Source of the DNA: Lachnospiraceae bacterium
GTDB taxonomy: Bacteria > Bacillota > Clostridia > Lachnospirales > Lachnospiraceae
Assembly (NCBI GenBank): GCA_009774145.1
Contig: VSND01000005.1
Coordinates: 1 to 64,000, forward strand
Direction of reading: 5' to 3'
Length of the DNA: 64,000 nucleotides
Shown: piece by piece, positions 33,909 through 41,219 of the stretch
How the letters are laid out: each line of letters starts with the position of its first letter
How positions within the stretch are numbered: position 1 is the first letter of the stretch
Made by a program: the position numbers and the translations under genes
The notes under the pieces: generated by a model
What the model was told of the DNA's origin: nothing
Seen by the model: only the letters and a program-made list of their open reading frames with translations
Databases searched by the model: none

Positions 33909-34103
33909 TTTTTCCTCTTTTAGGAGTCTTATATTCCGTACAGTGCTCCTGCCAGTCTTTTCATACCGGGCCATCAGCTTCAACAGCCTTCCTCTGCAGA
34001 CGCTCACCGGACAGTCTTCGCAGCAGGACTGTATTGTGTTTCCAAGTTCTGATACACCTCTGTAATCAGATGAGCGCCGTTCGCAAAATTGTACCTGTAA
34101 TAC

Positions 34104-34262
34104 TCAGCTCCGGCCTTTGCAGACTTTCCGATCTGCGTTACATCCTTTGCACGGATCCCCCTGTTTTTGCACCAGTTTTAAACATAACTCCCCATCCATA
34201 ATGCAGGCAGGGGGAACATATCCCTGCCTGATGCACATTTCTTTTAATATGTCCATGCTCAT
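34104..34262 (-). CDS. Small Cys-rich phage protein (52 aa)
   Basis: MSMDILKEMCIRQGYVPPAC... ending DPCKGCNADRKVCKGRS, 52 residues with GGAGGA upstream of the ATG at 34262. Cysteine spacing suggests a small zinc-binding unit. It lies just upstream of csf1, on the same strand, so it could be the leader gene of that transcript. Between it and csf1 is a 195-base stretch with no clear gene. Confidence 0.5.
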   Translation of the reverse strand: MSMDILKEMCIRQGYVPPACIMDGELCLKLVQKQGDPCKGCNADRKVCKGRS

Positions 34263-34269
34263 TCCTCCA

Positions 34270-34683
34270 TCAGTCTATCCTGACATCACTGTCATTCCTT
34301 CGGATTTCCAGCTCAATGCCGCATTCCTTCCGCAGCACTTCAATCTGGTCCTGCCACGCAATATAGTCCTCTGACAGACAATCCGTCTGGAATCTGAATT
34401 CTTCAATAAAACGTTCAAGCCTTTTCTGTCCGTATCCGAACTTATTATGTAATACATAAGCTGTCATAATCACAAAAGTGTCGACCATGTTGTTTTTGAT
34501 ACGCATCACGACCTCATCCAGAACGGACCTGGACACCCGACAGGGCAGCCCTGTAATATTCCTCATCTTCAGATCCGCTTCCAGCCCTTCGACACCTTTG
34601 GCTTTTGCAATCCGCAGCGCCTGCGCCATTCCTTCCAGCCGCGCCTGCTCTTCTTTATTCCCGGCCACTGTTCCTCCTTTCAA
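34270..34683 (-). CDS. Phage early protein of unknown function
   Basis: 137 residues, helical, with LEGMAQALRIAKAKGVEGLEADLKMRNITGLPCRVSRSVLDEVV and a second half containing MTAYVLHNKFGYGQKRLERFIEEF. This kind of protein is frequent in Clostridial prophage early regions near replication genes, but its role is not known to me. Start may be 34683 (ATG) or an internal GTG. It overlaps the truncated recombinase gene by four bases. Confidence 0.65.
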   Translation of the reverse strand: MKGGTVAGNKEEQARLEGMAQALRIAKAKGVEGLEADLKMRNITGLPCRVSRSVLDEVVMRIKNNMVDTFVIMTAYVLHNKFGYGQKRLERFIEEFRFQTDCLSEDYIAWQDQIEVLRKECGIELEIRRNDSDVRID

Positions 34684-34973
34684 ATCACATATTTACTGTG
34701 TGCCTGTTCAAGATCCTTTTCACTCAGATCCAGATATATCTGTGTAGTGGTCAGTTCCTCATGACCCAGCATTCTGGATACCTGCTCCAGAGGCATTCCT
34801 CTTCTTAATGCCAGAGTGGCACATGTCCTGCGGAATCTGTGGGGATGTACATTTTCAACGCCTGCATTCCTTCCTATCTTCCGACACGTACTTTCTATAG
34901 AGCCTGCGCTCACATGTCCGTCTCCAACGTTCTCCTCATATCGCCACCAGCTTTTTTTAGTTCTGTTTATGGA
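34680..34973 (-). pseudogene. Truncated tyrosine recombinase, C-terminal fragment
   Basis: About 97 residues in frame without a start: GRCSINRTKKSWWRYEENVGDGHVSAG, then HPHRFRRTCATLALRRGMPLEQVSRMLGHEELTTTQIYLDL, i.e. the His-x-x-Arg, His and Tyr boxes of a tyrosine recombinase. The first Arg and the whole N-terminal domain are absent; an in-frame stop lies just upstream. A GTG at 34913 could start a 77-residue product. The fragment abuts the adenine methyltransferase gene, suggesting replacement of the 5' part by that gene. Confidence 0.8.
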
Positions 34974-35004
34974 ACACCTGCCTTTTGTTTCAGTTTCTCA
35001 TAAC

Positions 35005-35859
35005 TTATGTTATCCTCACATGGCGCCCCTGCAGGCCGTTTTCATAGTCAAAAATGTTCATCTGGTAATCCTGACGGTAATTCATCCATACAGTCTCCGT
35101 TCTGGCAGCCCCGCCTTCTGCACAGCTCTGAAACTGCCGTTTTTCCCAGCCGTGCAGATAATCGTTGTACATTTCCGACTCGTATCCGGAGAGCATGATC
35201 TTCGCCGGACTCTGCAGGATCAGCCGCAGCAGCTTCTCATGGTCGCTGTCTGACATCTCGTGCCTGTACTGCTTCCGCTTTCCCTTTCTGGATCCCAGCA
35301 CATACGGCGGATCCAGATACATGAAAACATTTTCATGCCCGAATCTCCGGATCACTTCCAACGCCGGCCGGTTCTCAATCTGCACCATCCGCAGACGATC
35401 CGCAGTCTCCAGAACCCATTCCGGAAGCTGATACCAGTCCCACAGTGCATAGGCCCGTTCCCGCCCCTGCACGTCGTTCTTCCATCCGACTTTGTATCCA
35501 TCCGTACGGAAGCCGTGTCCCTGCCAGCACCGGATCAGGAAGCCTGCTGCCCGCTGGAAGCGGCTGGCATACCGCGCCGGAGCCGCTCCCTCAAACTGCT
35601 GCTCATACAGCTCTCTTGCATATGGCGTGGTTATGAGCAGCCTGGCCAGACGTTCGGAATCCTTTTGGATACACCAGAACAGGTTCGTCACATCCGAATC
35701 CAGATCATTTACGGTCTCGATCGGTGAAGGCCGTTTGTGAAACAAAAGAGCCAGGCTGCCTGCATACGGTTCCAGATAACTGTGATGATCCGGGATCAGT
35801 TCCACAAGATTCCGGGCGATCTTCCACTTGCTTCCCGGATATTTCAGCACCGGCCTCAT
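35005..35859 (-). CDS. dam: DNA adenine methyltransferase (D12 class)
   Basis: 284 residues. SAM-binding FxGxG-like motif in LKYPGSKWKIARNLVELIPDHHSYLEPYAGS (residues 5-35) and catalytic DPPY at residues 183-186 (YLDPPYVLGSRKG), in the order of the Dam/D12 alpha class. It probably methylates N6 of adenine in phage DNA, protecting it from host restriction or affecting phage regulation. No cognate endonuclease gene is adjacent. Start overlaps the replication gene by four bases. Confidence 0.9.
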   Translation of the reverse strand: MRPVLKYPGSKWKIARNLVELIPDHHSYLEPYAGSLALLFHKRPSPIETVNDLDSDVTNLFWCIQKDSERLARLLITTPYARELYEQQFEGAAPARYASRFQRAAGFLIRCWQGHGFRTDGYKVGWKNDVQGRERAYALWDWYQLPEWVLETADRLRMVQIENRPALEVIRRFGHENVFMYLDPPYVLGSRKGKRKQYRHEMSDSDHEKLLRLILQSPAKIMLSGYESEMYNDYLHGWEKRQFQSCAEGGAARTETVWMNYRQDYQMNIFDYENGLQGRHVRIT

Positions 35860-36641
35860 ACTTTCTCCTTTCCCCCTGATCCATCCCCGGAGCTGCCATC
35901 CGATATTGCAGGGGCATTCTGTTCAGCATCACATAACAGCCCGGCATTCTGACTCTCCAGCAGCTGCCTCTCCAGCTCGCCCATGTCATAATCCCGCTGT
36001 TCAAAATTGCTGAATCCCGTTGCCCGTGCTCTGACAGCGCCGGCTTTCTTCCTGTCCTGCCTGTCCCAGTCGCGCAGCTTCCCCTTCCAGTCCGTGATCC
36101 TCTTTCTTCCGGACATCCATTTCCGGGAAGAATAGTGACGGAAAAAATACTCTGCGTCCACGACCAGCTCATGCTCCCGGCAATATTCAATCACATTCTC
36201 CAGGGTGGGCGGGGCGGACGGCCCCTCTTTCTCCCTTCTTTCCTTCTTCCCTTCTTTTTCTTCTTCTATTGTTGTTAGTTGACTGTTAGCTGACTGTTGA
36301 TTGTCTGTTAGACAAATGTTGGTTTCCATGTTAACGGTCTGGTACTTACTGTAATTTTTTACTGTAAATACGCTGAATTTTGACTGTCTGGTGACTGTTA
36401 GTTCACCTGTGTTTTTCAGATTTTTTACCGCTGTTCTTACGTTCTGAATGGAAAGTCCGGTTTCACTGGCCAGGTTCTGGTAGGAAGACGCAAGGGAACC
36501 GCGGGGGATATCCACACCCTGAAACCTTCCGTCTTTCCAGTTTGCTTTCAGAATCAGATGGATGAACAGCTTGAACATATTTCTGTCCTTATACCATTCC
36601 CACTCCAGAATCCCCCGGTCGATCTTTATATGCCCACTCAT
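35856..36641 (-). CDS. Phage replication initiator (DnaD/replisome organiser-like)
   Basis: 261 residues. An N-terminal winged helix (MSGHIKIDRGILEWEWYKDRNMFKLFIHLILKANWKDG ... IPRGSLASSYQNLASETGLSIQNVRTAVKNLKNTGEL) is typical of phage replisome organisers. An EEEKEGKKERREKEG linker follows, and a C-terminal helical part (FFRHYSSRKWMSGRKRITDWKGKLRDW) resembles the DnaD-like tail. It likely binds the phage origin. Iterons were not evident by eye in the gene. Confidence 0.78.
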   Translation of the reverse strand: MSGHIKIDRGILEWEWYKDRNMFKLFIHLILKANWKDGRFQGVDIPRGSLASSYQNLASETGLSIQNVRTAVKNLKNTGELTVTRQSKFSVFTVKNYSKYQTVNMETNICLTDNQQSANSQLTTIEEEKEGKKERREKEGPSAPPTLENVIEYCREHELVVDAEYFFRHYSSRKWMSGRKRITDWKGKLRDWDRQDRKKAGAVRARATGFSNFEQRDYDMGELERQLLESQNAGLLCDAEQNAPAISDGSSGDGSGGKEKV

Positions 36642-36721
36642 AACCTCTTATCCATGCTTTTCTTCTGATATGCCCTTTCGGCAGCAGGCCGGGAGCCAGA
36701 GCATGATGCCTTCATTCCCAT
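36638..36721 (-). CDS. Possible 27-aa leader peptide before replication gene
   Basis: MGMKASCSGSRPAAERAYQKKSMDKRL, with TTGGAGTGC upstream and ATGA overlap with the replication gene. Coupling suggests it may be translated; size makes this tentative. Confidence 0.3.
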   Translation of the reverse strand: MGMKASCSGSRPAAERAYQKKSMDKRL

Positions 36722-36731
36722 GCACTCCAAT

Positions 36732-37763
36732 CTATAAATATTTACTCATGATATCCCGCTTGGACTGTGGCTTCTTCCCTTCAGGCTTTTTTCTTGGTGG
36801 ATCCATCTCTTCAAGGAAATTCACGCCTTTTTTCAGTCCGCTCTCTCTTGCAGCTGCCAGATTTTTCTTGATCAGTTCCTTATTATCCGAAACCTTGTTA
36901 TAGATCATATCCAGGCGCGTCTGCGGATAAGTCAGACCGGACAGGCAGCAGATGGTTCCATTGTCATTAAACGTCTGGAAGTTGTCGATCGGCGTTCCGA
37001 CTGCTGTCTCCAGATCAGACATCTGTACATTTCCGGCCAGAGAAGCAGCAATATATTTCACAGCACGATCCGATTCCAACGGAGCAGATACTCCCGTCTG
37101 GATTTCCCGGATCACATCTGCACTTTCTCTTGCCGGGCTGCTGACTGCCATGGCCATTCCATGCGCCTTCAGGGTTTCCATGATCTCTGCCTGGTCAATG
37201 TTTCCCTTTATGCTTTTATGCTTCTGCGGAATCTCCAGAAATGCTGTAAATGCATCCACAAATGCTTCATTCAGTTCAAATTTATCTCCCTTCTGGTTAT
37301 CAATGATAAAACATGCAGATGTTCCTGCGATCTCCGTCAGCTCTGAAAAGCATTCATAAGAGTTGATATGTGCCTTCACGCTTTCATCCGGTGCCGGCAT
37401 GATCGTAATGGATCCAATGTCCTTTCCCTCATCGATCAGCAGATCCACCAGCATCGGACCGCCACCTGATCCGCTGCCGCCGGCACTGGCAAAAATAACA
37501 AAGGTCAGTTCCGCTTTCACCTTCGCTTCGATCTCCGATGCAATATTGTCAAAATCATCCATGATAAGCTGTTTTGCCTTGTGACGGTTCTTATGACATC
37601 CCTCTCCTTCCGGGATGTGATATTTGAATTTCGCATTTTCAAGCGTGTCCAGATCTTCCTGTGACGTATTGATATACAAAACCGGATACCCTCTCTTTTC
37701 AAGCAGATAGCCGATATTGCCTCCTCCCTGTCCCAGCGCTACAAATGAAAACCTGTTTTTCAT
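36732..37763 (-). CDS. tubZ: TubZ-like tubulin/FtsZ GTPase of phage partition
   Basis: 343 residues. Tubulin/FtsZ-type glycine motif GGSGSGGG at residues 95-102 preceded by FVIFASA. The N-terminal FVALGQGGGNIGYLLEKRGYPVLYINTS and the T7-like region fit the phage TubZ group rather than bacterial FtsZ. The C-terminus is basic and disordered (PPRKKPEGKKPQSKRDIMSKYL), as in TubZ tails that bind TubR. It is expected to form dynamic filaments that segregate plasmid-like phage DNA. Starts with ATGA overlap on tubR. Confidence 0.82.
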   Translation of the reverse strand: MKNRFSFVALGQGGGNIGYLLEKRGYPVLYINTSQEDLDTLENAKFKYHIPEGEGCHKNRHKAKQLIMDDFDNIASEIEAKVKAELTFVIFASAGGSGSGGGPMLVDLLIDEGKDIGSITIMPAPDESVKAHINSYECFSELTEIAGTSACFIIDNQKGDKFELNEAFVDAFTAFLEIPQKHKSIKGNIDQAEIMETLKAHGMAMAVSSPARESADVIREIQTGVSAPLESDRAVKYIAASLAGNVQMSDLETAVGTPIDNFQTFNDNGTICCLSGLTYPQTRLDMIYNKVSDNKELIKKNLAAARESGLKKGVNFLEEMDPPRKKPEGKKPQSKRDIMSKYL

Positions 37764-38035
37764 GATCCGATCCTCCTCTCCTTTTCCTCATATCTCAGTT
37801 CTTCCAGAAAATCCGTGCCTGCTGCCGTAATATAAAACGTGGCAGCGCGCCCCTCTTTCAGACCCCGGCCCACATAGCCGCGTCTTTCAAATTCCCTGGC
37901 TTTTTTAAACAGCGTATTTTCCTTTACTCCGAAGTCCTCCGCAAGGGAGAGCTCCCGGACTGTCATGGACGACAGTCTGCTTGTCGCTTCCTTCTCTCTC
38001 AAAATGGAGAGAAAGATAAACCCCAGTCTGTTCAT
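37760..38035 (-). CDS. tubR: TubR-like winged-helix partition adaptor
   Basis: 91 residues, all within a winged-helix layout (LGFIFLSILREKEATSRLSSMTVRELSLAEDFGVKENTLFKKAREFERRGYVGRG, then a beta wing with RAATFYITAAGTDFL). Genes encoding small winged-helix proteins directly upstream of tubZ are TubR; they bind the tubC centromere and recruit TubZ. Translationally coupled to tubZ. The centromere is expected upstream (38036-38152), but clear iterons were not seen there. Confidence 0.72.
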   Translation of the reverse strand: MNRLGFIFLSILREKEATSRLSSMTVRELSLAEDFGVKENTLFKKAREFERRGYVGRGLKEGRAATFYITAAGTDFLEELRYEEKERRIGS

Positions 38036-38152
38036 GGTCCTGCCTCTCCTCTTCTCTGCGTAATCATGATTTGCTCTGATATATTGTGCTCATTCCTGCT
38101 TAACTCTTCTTAATTCTGATGGTACCCTCCGGTCACTTTGCAGACATGAAAA

Positions 38153-38968
38153 TCACCAGTCCGACGCCTCGTTGAACTGCCGCATCTGTTCTTCCATGCT
38201 GAGCTTCAGATAAACGGATGTGGTGCTCACGCTGGAATGTCCCATCAGATCCGCCAGCAGTGCAATATTGGAATTCTTCTTCAGAAATTCAATAGCAAAC
38301 AGATGCCGGAACGCATGCGGATGCGCCACCTCTTTGCGGATCCCGTATTTTTTCGCCCAGCTTCTGATACTGGCGGCAACGCTTCGGTTGTTCAGCGCTC
38401 CTCCATACCGGTTTACAAACAGCAGATCCGTATCCGTCTCCTGAAAATACCGTTGAAAATACTCCCGGCTCCTGCGGATCAGAGACTGCGGGATATAGAT
38501 CCGGCGTACTTTTCCCTTGGTCCACATCTCACAGTATCCGGCCGTAAGACCGTCCCTGCTCAGGCGGACAAATTCGCTGACCCGCGCCCCGGTATGAGCA
38601 AGGAAGCTGATCAGCCAGTATCCTCTCTCATTTCCGTCTCCTTTCAGTCCGGCAAGAAGCCGCCGGTATTCCGTGATGGATATGACATTCTCCACAGAGG
38701 TACTCTGATGAATCCGGATACCCTTCACGCAATACTCGGCATGTCCAAGAAACATGCAGAACTGGTTCAGGGCCACCACCCGGTTATGAGCCGTCTTCGG
38801 CTTCCACTGCTCCAGCTGCCGCTTCTTGAAATCCAACAGGTTCTCCCTGCTGATCTCCTGATACTGGCGAAAGAAGATCCGGACAGCCCAGATGTATGTA
38901 TCAATAGTATTCTCCGACCGCTCCAGCTCTGTCAGATACCTTCTGAACGCCTCGATCTCTGTCTCCAT
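38153..38968 (-). CDS. XerC/D-like tyrosine recombinase
   Basis: 271 residues. N-terminal SAM-like domain (AFRRYLTELERSENTIDTYIWAVRIFFRQY), catalytic Arg in HTGARVSEFVRLSRDG, His-x-x-Arg in HAFRHLFA, His in GHSSVSTTSVYLKLS with Tyr following. All five catalytic positions look intact. In phage-plasmids such enzymes resolve multimers. It is also a candidate for inverting the tail-fibre segment. Located in the partition region between tubR and the early genes. Confidence 0.85.
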   Translation of the reverse strand: METEIEAFRRYLTELERSENTIDTYIWAVRIFFRQYQEISRENLLDFKKRQLEQWKPKTAHNRVVALNQFCMFLGHAEYCVKGIRIHQSTSVENVISITEYRRLLAGLKGDGNERGYWLISFLAHTGARVSEFVRLSRDGLTAGYCEMWTKGKVRRIYIPQSLIRRSREYFQRYFQETDTDLLFVNRYGGALNNRSVAASIRSWAKKYGIRKEVAHPHAFRHLFAIEFLKKNSNIALLADLMGHSSVSTTSVYLKLSMEEQMRQFNEASDW

Positions 38969-38986
38969 GCCCCTTCACCTGACCTG

Positions 38987-39250
38987 TTACTTTTTTCCGC
39001 AGGTGGCAAAGTGTGATATGTAACCGAGACCCTCCGCCTGACTGTTCTCCGATCTCTCCGCACAGACCACTTCTCCCGCGGGGGTTACAATCTTCTCTGT
39101 CCCCTTCCTTCCGTTCCCCGGTATGCGGTAACTGATCAGTTCCGGATTGACCGGCATGTTCTTTCCCGCCTTCGTCCGGACCCACAGAATCCGCCTCCCG
39201 CAATATGCACATGTCCCAAATGGATCTGCCGATCTGCTCACTGGTCCCAC
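38987..39250 (-). CDS. Small zinc-binding phage protein
   Basis: 87 residues with CAYCGRRILWVRTKAGKNMPVNPELISY at the N-terminus and HFATCGKK at the C-terminus, a CxxC ... HxxxC set compatible with zinc binding. Similar proteins occur in Clostridial phage early operons; function unknown. It overlaps or nearly abuts the recombinase gene downstream. Confidence 0.65.
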   Translation of the reverse strand: MGPVSRSADPFGTCAYCGRRILWVRTKAGKNMPVNPELISYRIPGNGRKGTEKIVTPAGEVVCAERSENSQAEGLGYISHFATCGKK

Positions 39251-39475
39251 TCCTTCCTTCAGATTGTCTTTTTCAGGGTGCAGTTAATACACCCATCCGA
39301 AAATACCCGGATGCTGCCGCCTGCACTTTTTTCTGTTTTCTTTTTTATAAATACCTCAGCTCCTTCCTGTAATATTTCTTAGTGGCCGGAGTCCGCAAAC
39401 TCCATAAGCGGACCTGCCCGGCGACTGCTGCAGCAGGTATTCTGTCGCTTGCGGGCACCTGCAGCTGTACCCAAT

Positions 39476-39546
39476 CAGCGCATGCGGGATTCGAACCCGC
39501 AATAACCGGAATCAAAATCCAGTGCCTGCCATTTGACAAATGCGCT
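39476..39546 (-). tRNA. tRNA-Gln (anticodon TTG)
   Basis: Acceptor AGCGCAT pairs with ATGCGCT, T arm GCGGG-TTCGAAT-CCCGC, anticodon stem-loop CTGGA-TTTTGAT-TCCGG with TTG at positions 34-36. 71 bases, no encoded CCA. It lies inside the phage early region, as virus-borne tRNAs often do. Confidence 0.85.
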
Positions 39547-39778
39547 ACTCATACTCATCACGTTCGCCAAACAAATCATTTCGAAGCTGGGAGTGTTCGT
39601 CATCTGAAATATATCCTTCATCTACCATGCAAAAGAGATATCCTGTCAACCAAAGCAGGGACATGCCCCACTGGGCCGATATTTTCTCCCGTGCTACTTC
39701 CAGTCTTCCTGCTGGTACAGATACACACCGCCCGTCCTTTTTCAGCTTCTCAAACAGCTCTTCAAATGTTCTGATCAT
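39545..39778 (-). CDS. Small phage protein of unknown function
   Basis: 77 residues, MIRTFEELFEKLKKDGRCVSVPAGRLEVAREKISAQWGMSLLW ... DDEHSQLRNDLFGERDEYE. Mixed helical, acidic end. It sits directly upstream of the tRNA-Gln (two-base overlap). No function recognised. Confidence 0.55.
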   Translation of the reverse strand: MIRTFEELFEKLKKDGRCVSVPAGRLEVAREKISAQWGMSLLWLTGYLFCMVDEGYISDDEHSQLRNDLFGERDEYE

Positions 39779-39885
39779 CCGTGTTTTTTCCTTTCTTTAT
39801 TTTTTTCTGTTTCTTGAATTCGCAGGAAGGAATATTCCGCCTGTTAATGAAATATTGTAAGACCGAATGCCTACAGGCACCCAAA

Positions 39886-39971
39886 TGGCACGGGCCGGAG
39901 TCGAACCGGAATATAAAATGTTGAGGATATTGCTTCAGAAGACCTTGGTGCCCCCGTGAGCTTCCCGCGCC
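39886..39971 (-). tRNA. tRNA-like sequence, non-canonical (86 nt)
   Basis: The ends pair like a tRNA: acceptor GGCGCGG with CCGTGCC plus discriminator A, and a T arm CCGG-TTCGACT-CCGG. The middle (anticodon arm and variable loop) does not fold into a standard anticodon stem, so no anticodon is assigned. It may be a degenerate or mimic tRNA of the phage. Confidence 0.4.
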
Positions 39972-39986
39972 GTATATAGGCATCCT

Positions 39987-40103
39987 TTATGCAGATGCCC
40001 TTTTTGCTGCTTCCCGTTTTTTTAACACTTCCAAGCAGGCCTGCGTATATCTCTTTTGGTATCCATCTGTATATGTAATTTTTACTTTTATGTCTTTTTT
40101 CAC
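39987..40103 (-). CDS. Small phage protein (38 aa)
   Basis: GTG at 40103 with AAAGGGGAAAAGAA upstream, overlapping the previous stop; reads KKDIKVKITYTDGYQKRYTQAC... to KRASA. A short beta strand then a basic helix. A longer frame through the tRNA-like region exists but is less likely because it would translate across that structure. Function unknown. Confidence 0.45.
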   Translation of the reverse strand: MKKDIKVKITYTDGYQKRYTQACLEVLKKREAAKRASA

Positions 40104-40336
40104 TTCTTTTCCCCTTTACCATTACTGTTCAGACAGGCTACTCCTTCATATCTCCGGCAGATTCTTGCCAGTTCTGTATCATCTCTGTGATTTTTTTCCA
40201 GCAGGAAGCTCCCTGCGCTTACATCCCTCCGGGGCTCCTGCTGCCTATTTTCCGTCCGCATCCGCTCATCTCCTTCCTGTCCTGCTTTTCCGTTAACCCT
40301 ACCGCCTGATCCGGTCTTCCGCTTTCCATGTACCAT
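40100..40336 (-). CDS. Small basic phage protein of unknown function
   Basis: 78 residues, Arg/Lys/Gly-rich first half (MVHGKRKTGSGGRVNGKAGQEGDERMRTENRQQEPRRD) and a helical second half (NHRDDTELARICRRYEGVACLNSNGKGEKK). Part of the early minus-strand operon controlled by the switch promoter at 40.75 kb. No family recognised. Confidence 0.5.
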   Translation of the reverse strand: MVHGKRKTGSGGRVNGKAGQEGDERMRTENRQQEPRRDVSAGSFLLEKNHRDDTELARICRRYEGVACLNSNGKGEKK

Positions 40337-40343
40337 CTCCGAT

Positions 40344-40526
40344 CTATGTCAGTTCTCCAGCTTCCAGCTTCTCCCGGATCTCTGCCAACGTAAAGTCAAG
40401 CTTCACAACTTTGTCATAGACATAATGTGCTTCAACCGCCACTTCGCGGATTCCCTCTTCTTTCATGTACCTGGCCATGTCTGTGAAATTTCCGAATGTC
40501 CCAAATGATGTTTTCAGTTCCAGCAT
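40344..40526 (-). CDS. Small phage protein of unknown function
   Basis: 60 residues, MLELKTSFGTFGNFTDMARYMKEEGIREVAVEAHYVYDKVVKLDFTLAEIREKLEAGEL. Compact alpha/beta pattern. Second gene of the early operon, with AAGGAGG upstream of the ATG at 40526. Function unknown. Confidence 0.6.
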   Translation of the reverse strand: MLELKTSFGTFGNFTDMARYMKEEGIREVAVEAHYVYDKVVKLDFTLAEIREKLEAGELT

Positions 40527-40542
40527 GATTCGTACCTCCTCC

Positions 40543-40698
40543 TTATACTACTTCTGTTTTCTTCGCCCTTGATCCCTCAGACGTAATCTGTGCTCCTATT
40601 AGAATCCACTTGATTTGTTGCTTCTGTTCTTTGGTAGCGCTGGCAAGAAGCTCTGCAATTTCGCTTGTTATATCTTTTACTTCTTCTATACTTACCAT
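40543..40698 (-). CDS. First gene of the lytic early operon, unknown
   Basis: 51 residues from ATG 40698 (GAAAGGAGAAAGAA upstream): MVSIEEVKDITSEIAELLASATKEQKQQIKWILIGAQITSEG. It lies directly behind the leftward switch promoter. It may be a small regulator of the Cro or antirepressor kind, but no HTH is evident. Confidence 0.55.
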   Translation of the reverse strand: MVSIEEVKDITSEIAELLASATKEQKQQIKWILIGAQITSEGSRAKKTEVV

Positions 40699-40729
40699 TT
40701 CTTTCTCCTTTCGAATAGTTGTTATACTC

Positions 40730-40819
40730 ATATTATCATTGCAAAATGGGTATGTCAACCCTTTTAACTCATTTTTTTCTCTTTATATGGTTGACTTACC
40801 CATTTTGCAATGATATAAT
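40730..40819. promoter_or_regulatory. Divergent lysis-lysogeny switch with mirrored operators
   Basis: Leftward promoter: TTGACA (40753-40758 on the complement), 17 bases, TAATAT (40730-40735). Rightward promoter: TTGACT (40791-40796), 17 bases, TATAAT (40814-40819). The two 17-base spacers are identical (TACCCATTTTGCAATGA) in inverted orientation, so one repressor could occupy both spacers. The repressor gene starts at 40843 and the early lytic operon at 40698. Confidence 0.85.
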
Positions 40820-40842
40820 TCATACAAAAGGAGGTGACTACG

Positions 40843-41208
40843 TTGGAATTACACGAAAGAATCAAAAAGATAAGAGTTGATTTAGAACTAACTCAGCAAC
40901 AATATGCCGATGAATTAGGAGTAAGCCGAGATACAGTCAATAATCTGGAGCGTGGCCGTATGCAGATTAAGGAAATGTATATTAGACTAATTTGCAAAAC
41001 TTTTAGAGTAAACTATTTTTGGCTTACAGAAGAAAAAGGCGAACCTTTCATAGGTGTCCCAGACATCATAATGGATGATGTAATAGAAGAATATAACCTA
41101 GATGATACGGACCGGAGTCTGATAGAGGAATATGTAAAATTACCTCCCGATTCCCGTACAGTTATCAAAGAGTACTTAATGAATATATTTAAAAAGACGT
41201 TGGAATAA
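40843..41208 (+). CDS. CI-like prophage repressor
   Basis: 121 residues from the TTG at 40843, eight bases after AGGAGGTGA; a GTG at 40834 lies inside that ribosome-binding site. N-terminal XRE HTH (KIRVDLELTQQQYADELGVSRDTVNNLERGRMQIKEMYIRLICKTFRVNYFWL), C-terminal helical oligomerisation part without a peptidase domain. It would bind the identical spacer operators at 40737-40752 and 40797-40813 to hold the early operon silent. It lacks a RecA-sensitive cleavage domain, so induction may depend on an antirepressor. Confidence 0.82.
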   Translation: MELHERIKKIRVDLELTQQQYADELGVSRDTVNNLERGRMQIKEMYIRLICKTFRVNYFWLTEEKGEPFIGVPDIIMDDVIEEYNLDDTDRSLIEEYVKLPPDSRTVIKEYLMNIFKKTLE

Positions 41209-41219
41209 ATTCCAACGTC
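41196..41219. terminator. Hairpin at the repressor stop
   Basis: GACGTTGGAA-TAAA-TTCCAACGTC, perfect 10-bp stem that includes the repressor stop codon. T-run is poor on either side. It sits between the repressor and a convergent 35-aa gene and may end both transcripts. Confidence 0.55.

Noticed and set aside
30231..34262. CRISPR array near the type IV genes
   Set aside because: No repeated 24-37-base units with spacers were seen in the operon or its flanks.
38036..38152. tubC centromere iterons
   Set aside because: Only weak TCTGAT-like repeats were seen; not enough to call.
39345..39539. 64-residue frame across tRNA-Gln
   Set aside because: It translates the T and anticodon arms of a well-folded tRNA; not a credible protein.
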